From a bacterium (GTDB taxonomy: Bacteria > Actinomycetota > Acidimicrobiia > Spongiisociales > UBA5794), in assembly GCA_024226255.1 (NCBI GenBank), contig JAAELU010000641.1, positions 1 through 38,072 of the forward strand: a stretch of DNA of 38,072 nucleotides, in the 5' to 3' direction. Made by a program: the position numbers and the translations under genes. The notes under the pieces were generated by a model. The model did no database searches. It saw nothing but the letters and a program-made list of their open reading frames with translations, and was not told where the DNA came from. The stretch's first letter is position 1; every line of letters begins with the position of its first letter. Below, piece after piece: positions 33,745 to 38,072 of the stretch.

Positions 33745-34635
33745 CTAGTTCGGCCGTCGAGTCTTCACTTTCGACTGCAGTAGGCGCCGCTGCTCGCCCG
33801 CGGCGGCGAGTTCGGCTCGGTTGGAGTCGTCGACCGCCATGAAGCGCTCTCGCCAGCCGTTGTCGTCGGCGTCCCAGATCTCGGGAGACTGCACGGTCGT
33901 TCGTGCAACGTTGACCGATTCGAGCAGGCCGAGAGCACTGGCGAGGAGGCGGCGCTGCATCGCAACGTCATCTGGCTTGCCGCAAGGGTTACCCAGCGGG
34001 AAGTCGACAAAGACGAACCTGGGCACACCGCACTCTTCGACGATGTCACGCGCCGACCCGACGATGACAGTGGGGACTCCGGATGCCTCGAGATGGCGTG
34101 CGACCAGACTCACGGTCTGGTGACACACCGGTCACAGCGGTACGAGCAGAGCGACATCGACTTCGTCCTGAGCCATGAAGCCTTCGATGGCCGGTGCGTC
34201 ACGTTCGATCGTGCGGCGCTGGGAGTAGGAAGTGGGTGCACCGTAGAAACGGGGCGACAACGATCCGATGCGGCCTTCGGCGACACTCTCGCCCAGGCGG
34301 GCCAGCGGCAGGTAAGTCTCAGTGTCATTGGTGTGCGTTTCGTCTTTTGCCCAGAAGAGTTCGGTGTTGTCGAGTTCGGCGGCCGCTTCGAGCGGCGCGC
34401 CGTACGGATCGACCGGGCGGTCGTAGAACGTCCGGACTCGCTGGTTCTCGGGATGGAAGTACGAAGTGGTGACGACGCCGATCCGGCTCTGCGATAACGG
34501 CTTGGCGAGCGGCGTGAACGGCACGTCATCGAAGTGGGCCCAGGCGTAGCGCTCCGAGTAGCCCTGCGCCTCGTAGTAGCGAGCCGATCGTTCGATGTAG
34601 CTGACGAAACTTGGACTGGTACGGCGATCATTCAT
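33745..34635 (-). CDS. GrdB-family selenoprotein, Sec encoded by in-frame TGA
   Basis: One continuous frame of 297 codons is interrupted only by a TGA at 34134-34132 (codon 168). Read as selenocysteine it gives VALLVPL-U-PVC, a UxxC redox motif at exactly the place where the glycine/sarcosine/betaine-reductase component B-like family has Sec or Cys. Flanking conserved parts occur on both sides: PFTPLAKPLSQSRIGVVTT (40-58), GRIGSLSPRFYG (111-122), then after Sec HQTVSLVARHLEASG and FVDFPLGNPCGKP. A SECIS-like hairpin follows the TGA. The start is the ATG at 34635. Substrate is unknown; a thiol/selenol reductase role is inference. Conventional gene calling would split it in two. Confidence 0.85.
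34098..34134 (-). promoter_or_regulatory. Bacterial SECIS-like element at the in-frame TGA
   Basis: After the UGA (34134-34132) the mRNA reads CCGG then GUGUG-UC-ACCAGAC-CGUGA-GUCUGGU-CGCAC. A perfect 7-bp upper stem, a 5-nt CGUGA loop, a bulge containing U on the 5' side and a 5-bp lower stem result. The loop starts 17 nt after the UGA and has G as its second base, matching the published bacterial SECIS rules (spacing of about 16-37 nt, G within the first two loop bases). SelB would bind this hairpin. Confidence 0.72.
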
Positions 34636-34831
34636 CGGGCCATCGTAAATCGTGGAGCAGGGCTTGGGCCATCTCAGCAACACTCCCGGTCAGAGCCGCG
34701 GTGCGGTAGCCGACATCGAGCCACGTACTTCCGTCGGGAATCTCCAGCCGCGCACGAACTCGACGAGACCGAACCACGCCGGGGCGCGGTTCGGCAACGG
34801 TCGTCCGGGTATTGTCGGCGCATGACATCAC
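34628..34831 (-). CDS. Possible small ORF coupled to the selenoprotein gene
   Basis: A 67-codon frame (GTG at 34831, or the ATG next to it) ends with a TGA at 34630-34628 that overlaps the start of the selenoprotein gene, and its C-terminus (TGSVAEMAQALLHDLRWPDE) looks helical and protein-like. Its first 10 bp overlap the divergent LURP-one gene start. No family is recognised. It may instead be 5' untranslated sequence. Confidence 0.33.
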   Translation of the reverse strand: MMSCADNTRTTVAEPRPGVVRSRRVRARLEIPDGSTWLDVGYRTAALTGSVAEMAQALLHDLRWPDE

Positions 34832-35427
34832 TCTTGGACCGAAACCGGGTCATCATCAATCAGAAGGCCAAGCTCATCGAGCTGACCAACGAGTACAAGA
34901 TGCGCGATGAGGACGGCAACGACGTCGGCGTCATCCGCCAGGAAGGCCAATCGAATCTGAAGAAGCTGGCGCGGTTCGTGAGCTCGCTCGACCAATTCAT
35001 GACACACACGTTGGCGGTGTACGACGGATCGGGCCAGAAGGTTCTCGAGCTGGTACGGCCCCGCAAGGTCGTCAAGTCACGGCTGCTCGTGTCGGACGGG
35101 AATGGTCAACCCGTCGGGGCCATCGTGCAGAAGAACGTGTTCGGGAAGATCCGCTTCGGTCTCGAGGACGCCACCGGACAGGAACTCGGCGAGATCCAGG
35201 CCGAGAATTGGCGGGCGTGGAACTTTTCCATCGTCGATGTCATGGGCCAAGAGGTAGGCCGTATCACCAAGACTTGGGAAGGCTTCGCCAAGACGATGTT
35301 CACGACGGCCGATGACTACCTGCTCGACGTAAGCCCGTCGTTGTCTGGCCCGTTACGCCAGCTCGCATTCGCATCGGCAGCCGGGGTCGACACTGCCCTC
35401 AAACAGGACTCCCGCGGTCTCGGGTAG
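34822..35427 (+). CDS. LURP-one/scramblase-like beta-barrel protein
   Basis: This 201-residue soluble protein runs from the ATG at 34822. It has the repeating strand pattern of the LURP-one/phospholipid-scramblase (tubby-like) fold: YKMRDEDGNDVGVIRQE (about 26-42), LAVYDGSGQKVLELVRP (64-80), LLVSDGNGQPVGAIVQK (89-105), FGLEDATGQELGEIQAE (112-128), FSIVDVMGQEVGRITK (136-151) and FTTADDYLLDV. Each unit is [hydrophobic]-x-D-x-x-G-x-x-[VL]-x-x-[IL]. Bacterial members have no proven function; lipid or membrane-surface binding is inferred from the fold. It is divergent from the selenoprotein gene. Confidence 0.8.
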   Translation: MTSLLDRNRVIINQKAKLIELTNEYKMRDEDGNDVGVIRQEGQSNLKKLARFVSSLDQFMTHTLAVYDGSGQKVLELVRPRKVVKSRLLVSDGNGQPVGAIVQKNVFGKIRFGLEDATGQELGEIQAENWRAWNFSIVDVMGQEVGRITKTWEGFAKTMFTTADDYLLDVSPSLSGPLRQLAFASAAGVDTALKQDSRGLG

Positions 35428-35513
35428 CCGGCTGCGATCAGGGGCGTTGAGTCGGAAGGGGCGGTTCGGATCGAGCGGCGGGCCCCTAACGGCCCTGCGC
35501 TCAAAGGCCGGGC

Positions 35514-36734
35514 CTAGGGAGCCCTAGCCGGGTGGGTCATCTGGAAGCTGCCGTCCGGGTTGATCGTGATCGTCCACTTCGAGTTGTGGATCAGTGTGTG
35601 GTGACGGCGGCACAGGCACACCATCCTGGCGACATCAGTGAGTCCACCGTCGGCCCATTCGTCGACGTGATGGATGTCGCACCAGTGGGCGGGCCGGTCG
35701 CAGCTGGGGAAGATGCACCCGGTGTCGCGGATGCGGATGGCTCGGGCCTGGGCCGGTGTTGCCAGGCGGACCTTGCGACCCATGTCGAGGATTAACGATT
35801 CGCCGGCCATGACCAGTCGGGTGAGCGTGGCGCCACAAGCAATCTGCGCGAGCGTTGCCTGCGTGATGGGGCCGACACCCGCCAGCTCGCAGCGGCCCTG
35901 AGCCAGATCGGGCGGATCTCCATTGAGCGTGGCGACGTCGACAACGGCGTTGAGGCTCGGCGGGTTCGCCCCCGGTTTGGCGCCTTCGTGATACCAGTTC
36001 GCCAAGTCGGCCAGGGCATCGCCACGTCGTTCAGACAAGCTGCGAACACCGTCTGGAGAATCGACCGCATCGGGCGGCGCCAGATGGTCGAACGCACCCA
36101 GCAGTTGGGCGCCTGCGATTGGGTTCAGTCGGAACTTGCCGTCGAGCCAGCCGTCCATCGTCACCGCGGCGTGAACCTCGTTGTGCGGCTGGTGTTCATC
36201 GTGGTCGTCGCCGGCAATGTGATCGTCGGCTAACGCGGCCCAGCGCCTGGCCAGCAACACGAAATCCTTGACGGTGAGCCGCCTCGCCTGCTTCGTCAGC
36301 ACGTCCTCGTGCTCGGCGAGCAGCGCCCGGCGCCGCGGCGACATCACTCTTGCCAAAGCCGCGACATGTCCGGCCGTCGTGTCGCCGGCGTGTAGGGCCT
36401 CGGCCAGTTGAGGGGCCTCGTTGATCACCTTGGCGATCTTGACCAGTTGCCTGGTATCGGGCGCCGCCAGCGGTGCACGATGTGTCAGCCAGGCAACCGG
36501 CGACAATGAACCATCGGCCTCCCAGGCACGGCGCTTCTCCCACTGAGAGGACACCCGGGCTAGCTCGGCTTCGAGACGTTCCCGCAGCTCGAGCAGATCA
36601 ACCAGCCGCGTCGAAAGAGAATCGCCGGCCGACCCGTCAAGCTCGACCATCGACACCTCGGCCAGATCGGCCCTTATCCGGGCTATCGGATCGCTCGAAG
36701 CGATCGCCGCTTCCCACTCGGTTGCATCGAACAT
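35514..36734 (-). CDS. 13E12-type DUF222/HNH endonuclease
   Basis: This is a 406-residue protein. The N-terminal 300 residues are the helical DUF222 domain typical of high-GC Gram-positives (the REP13E12 family of mycobacteria), with LARVMSPRRRALLAEHEDVL and SERRGDALADLANW blocks. The C-terminus is an HNH domain: CIFPSCDRPAHWCDIHHVDEWADGG-type core (Cys, His-His, Asp) ending MVCLCRRHHTLIHNSKW, named here by its ends. Members are abundant in actinobacterial genomes, sometimes with integrated elements, and are presumed DNA nucleases. The start is the ATG at 36734. No flanking repeats were seen, so mobility is not shown. Confidence 0.9.
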   Translation of the reverse strand: MFDATEWEAAIASSDPIARIRADLAEVSMVELDGSAGDSLSTRLVDLLELRERLEAELARVSSQWEKRRAWEADGSLSPVAWLTHRAPLAAPDTRQLVKIAKVINEAPQLAEALHAGDTTAGHVAALARVMSPRRRALLAEHEDVLTKQARRLTVKDFVLLARRWAALADDHIAGDDHDEHQPHNEVHAAVTMDGWLDGKFRLNPIAGAQLLGAFDHLAPPDAVDSPDGVRSLSERRGDALADLANWYHEGAKPGANPPSLNAVVDVATLNGDPPDLAQGRCELAGVGPITQATLAQIACGATLTRLVMAGESLILDMGRKVRLATPAQARAIRIRDTGCIFPSCDRPAHWCDIHHVDEWADGGLTDVARMVCLCRRHHTLIHNSKWTITINPDGSFQMTHPARAP

Positions 36735-36791
36735 ATGTTCGATCGTGGCACATCACAAGGACCGAAACAACCCCCCCGACTCAGGTTTCTT

Positions 36792-37640
36792 TCACCCGTT
36801 GCGGCGACCCACAACCTCGTCCACTCGGTACGGCGCATCCCATTCGGTGTCGGGGATTGTGATGTTCTGCCAGGGGCCGCTGTCGATGCGCCACCGTGCC
36901 AGCCACTCGTAGTCGACACCCATGTCAAAGTTGCCTTTGGTCTCCCACGGGTGGCTCACGTCGCCATCGGGATGGGGAGCGAACAGCCCGAACTGCGATT
37001 CGGGAATGGTGCTGATGGCATCGTCGCCCCAATCAATCTGCACCGCCACCACCCGGATCTCGACGTCAATGAAGCCGGCCCCCAATGGCGAGTTCAACCG
37101 ATCGGTAAACGGCTCAGGCGGCTCGACAAAGACGTAGCTGCGGGCACCGGCGAGACCGATACCGTCGGGCACCACCGCCGGTTCGGGCTCGACAAAGTCG
37201 TAGTCCTCAATGACGCCATAGACGAGGGTCACGGGAGGCTGGCCGGGAGTCGGCTCTTTGGTGCACTGGTCGATCCAGGCGTCACCGATGAGGCCGTTTC
37301 CGGTATCCCACCAGAAGTTGAGCAGGGTCCCGTTGCGACCAAACACAACCCAACCCGATGGTGCGCCGCTGCGCCGGTAGTAGCACTCCACACCGTCGAC
37401 AGTCCCCAGGTCGTAAACGAGCGGGACTTCGATCGGCCCCTCTCCCGGGAACCCAGGCTCGTGAATGGAGCCATCAATGCGACACCGCATGCCTGGGACC
37501 ATCAGACCAGAGTTTGGATCGACAACTTGCACGTACCAACAGACGTATGCCTCGCCGGCCTGCGCAGATGCGGCCGGCGGCGAGTACAAGGCACTTCCGG
37601 CCAGTGCCAGGGCGAAAGCCAGCAGCACGAGTCGCCTCAC
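36792..37640 (-). CDS. Secreted protein of unknown function
   Basis: This is a 282-residue protein. The GTG at 37640 is chosen because GAGGGGAG lies about eight bases upstream and it overlaps the previous gene's TGA (GTGA), leaving a clean signal peptide (RRLVLLAFALALAGSALYS..., cut after ASA near residue 27). The mature part has several cysteines (CWYV, MRCRIDG, VECYY, DQCTK) likely in disulphides, and late strands VVAVQIDWGDDA and HPWETKGNFD that recall a PKD-like or IPT-like beta-sandwich, as in proteins near Flp/Tad pilus genes. No enzymatic motif. It is translationally coupled to the gene at the right edge. Confidence 0.62.
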   Translation of the reverse strand: MRRLVLLAFALALAGSALYSPPAASAQAGEAYVCWYVQVVDPNSGLMVPGMRCRIDGSIHEPGFPGEGPIEVPLVYDLGTVDGVECYYRRSGAPSGWVVFGRNGTLLNFWWDTGNGLIGDAWIDQCTKEPTPGQPPVTLVYGVIEDYDFVEPEPAVVPDGIGLAGARSYVFVEPPEPFTDRLNSPLGAGFIDVEIRVVAVQIDWGDDAISTIPESQFGLFAPHPDGDVSHPWETKGNFDMGVDYEWLARWRIDSGPWQNITIPDTEWDAPYRVDEVVGRRNG

Positions 37641-38072
37641 GGTGTGACTCCCCTCTCGGCAATGTCGCACTCCTCAATCCACTGGAACTGCGGTGTACCT
37701 TGTTCCCAGACTGCGCCATCTAGAAACACGCCAGCTTCCGTCGGCCAGTAGATCAGTATCAGAGTCGAGGGCGACGATGCGCCTTCTAGGACTCCCTTGG
37801 CGTTGAGAGTCGCCTCCACAACGACGCAGTCGAGGCGATCCAGCAGCACCTCATCGACGGCGAAACCCAAATTGTCGTGTGTCGGCTCTTCGATAAATGT
37901 CAATCGCCGGCTATCAATCGCTGACACGGCGTCGTCGTAGCCAGCCTGCGAACCGATCCAACTCAATAAGCTTTCCTTGTCCTCAAGATAGATACCCATC
38001 AGACGACCAACGTATACGTCTTTCGCCAGCGCCTGTATCTCTGCGAGCCGCTCGTCGGGGCTCTGCGTGGTA
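37637..38072 (-). CDS. Unknown protein, 5' end outside the window
   Basis: The minus-strand frame is open from the right edge through to a TGA at 37637. An internal ATG exists at 37999, but the codons upstream of it (TTQSPDERLAEIQALAKDVY) also read as protein, so the true start is probably beyond the window. The visible 144 residues contain an acidic, beta-rich domain (RRLTFIEEPTHDNLGFAVDEVLL; DCVVVEATLNAKG; LILIYWPTEAGVFLDGAVW). No signal peptide or known motif is seen in this part. Its stop overlaps the GTG start of the secreted protein. Confidence 0.65.
   Translation of the reverse strand, partial: TTQSPDERLAEIQALAKDVYVGRLMGIYLEDKESLLSWIGSQAGYDDAVSAIDSRRLTFIEEPTHDNLGFAVDEVLLDRLDCVVVEATLNAKGVLEGASSPSTLILIYWPTEAGVFLDGAVWEQGTPQFQWIEECDIAERGVTP

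Noticed and set aside
34128..34134. The TGA as an ordinary nonsense mutation or frameshift
   Set aside because: Frame is kept on both sides, the TGA is exactly at the UxxC position of the family, and a SECIS-like hairpin follows.

Overview
This is a GC-rich window from what is most likely a member of the Actinomycetota. The pointers are a 13E12-type DUF222/HNH endonuclease, a DUF3159 membrane protein, a class III adenylate cyclase laid out like mycobacterial Rv1625c, a DUF732-like lipoprotein, and frequent GTG/TTG starts. A deep lineage such as the Acidimicrobiia would fit, but nothing here fixes the rank. TGA is used as an ordinary stop in many genes (for example tnaA and the class V aminotransferase), so the genetic code is standard. 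I saw no tRNA, rRNA or CRISPR array.

Left part (1-12.1 kb): a DUF3159 membrane protein and a GNAT-like protein, then two central-carbon genes: pyruvate phosphate dikinase and a 6-phosphofructokinase whose active-site signature is of the pyrophosphate type. Together they suggest pyrophosphate-linked glycolysis/gluconeogenesis. An Nfu-type Fe-S protein and an ATP-grasp ligase diverge from each other. A minus-strand group follows: ClC-type chloride transporter (CBS + RCK_C tail), PAP2 phosphatase and a double-hotdog thioesterase. A kelch-like lipoprotein closes the section.

Middle part (12.1-22.7 kb): a short remnant matching the conserved C-terminus of contractile-tail sheath proteins; a 1110-residue secreted beta-helix/RTX protein; tryptophanase; then a signalling cassette of membrane adenylate cyclase, PAS protein and metallo-beta-lactamase-fold hydrolase. 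A 167-bp palindromic, MITE-like element starts inside the hydrolase stop codon. After it come a membrane protein, a Lys/Ser/Asn-rich secreted protein with 48-bp tandem repeats, and a lipoprotein.

Right part (22.8-38.1 kb): a TM0106-type nuclease (PD-(D/E)XK plus Fe-S Cys cluster plus RNase H-like exonuclease), two PLP enzymes, an Hcp-fold protein carrying its own secretion signal, a methyltransferase and an acyltransferase. The two most notable loci follow. (a) A two-gene Septu-like candidate defence operon, in which the PtuA-like ATPase carries a PtuB-like HNH domain at its N-terminus and overlaps by 4 nt a second, free HNH protein. (b) A GrdB-family selenoprotein gene, split by an in-frame TGA at a UxxC redox motif, with a bacterial SECIS-like hairpin directly downstream. 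A LURP-one-like protein, the DUF222/HNH protein and two secreted/unknown genes finish the window; the last one runs off the right edge.
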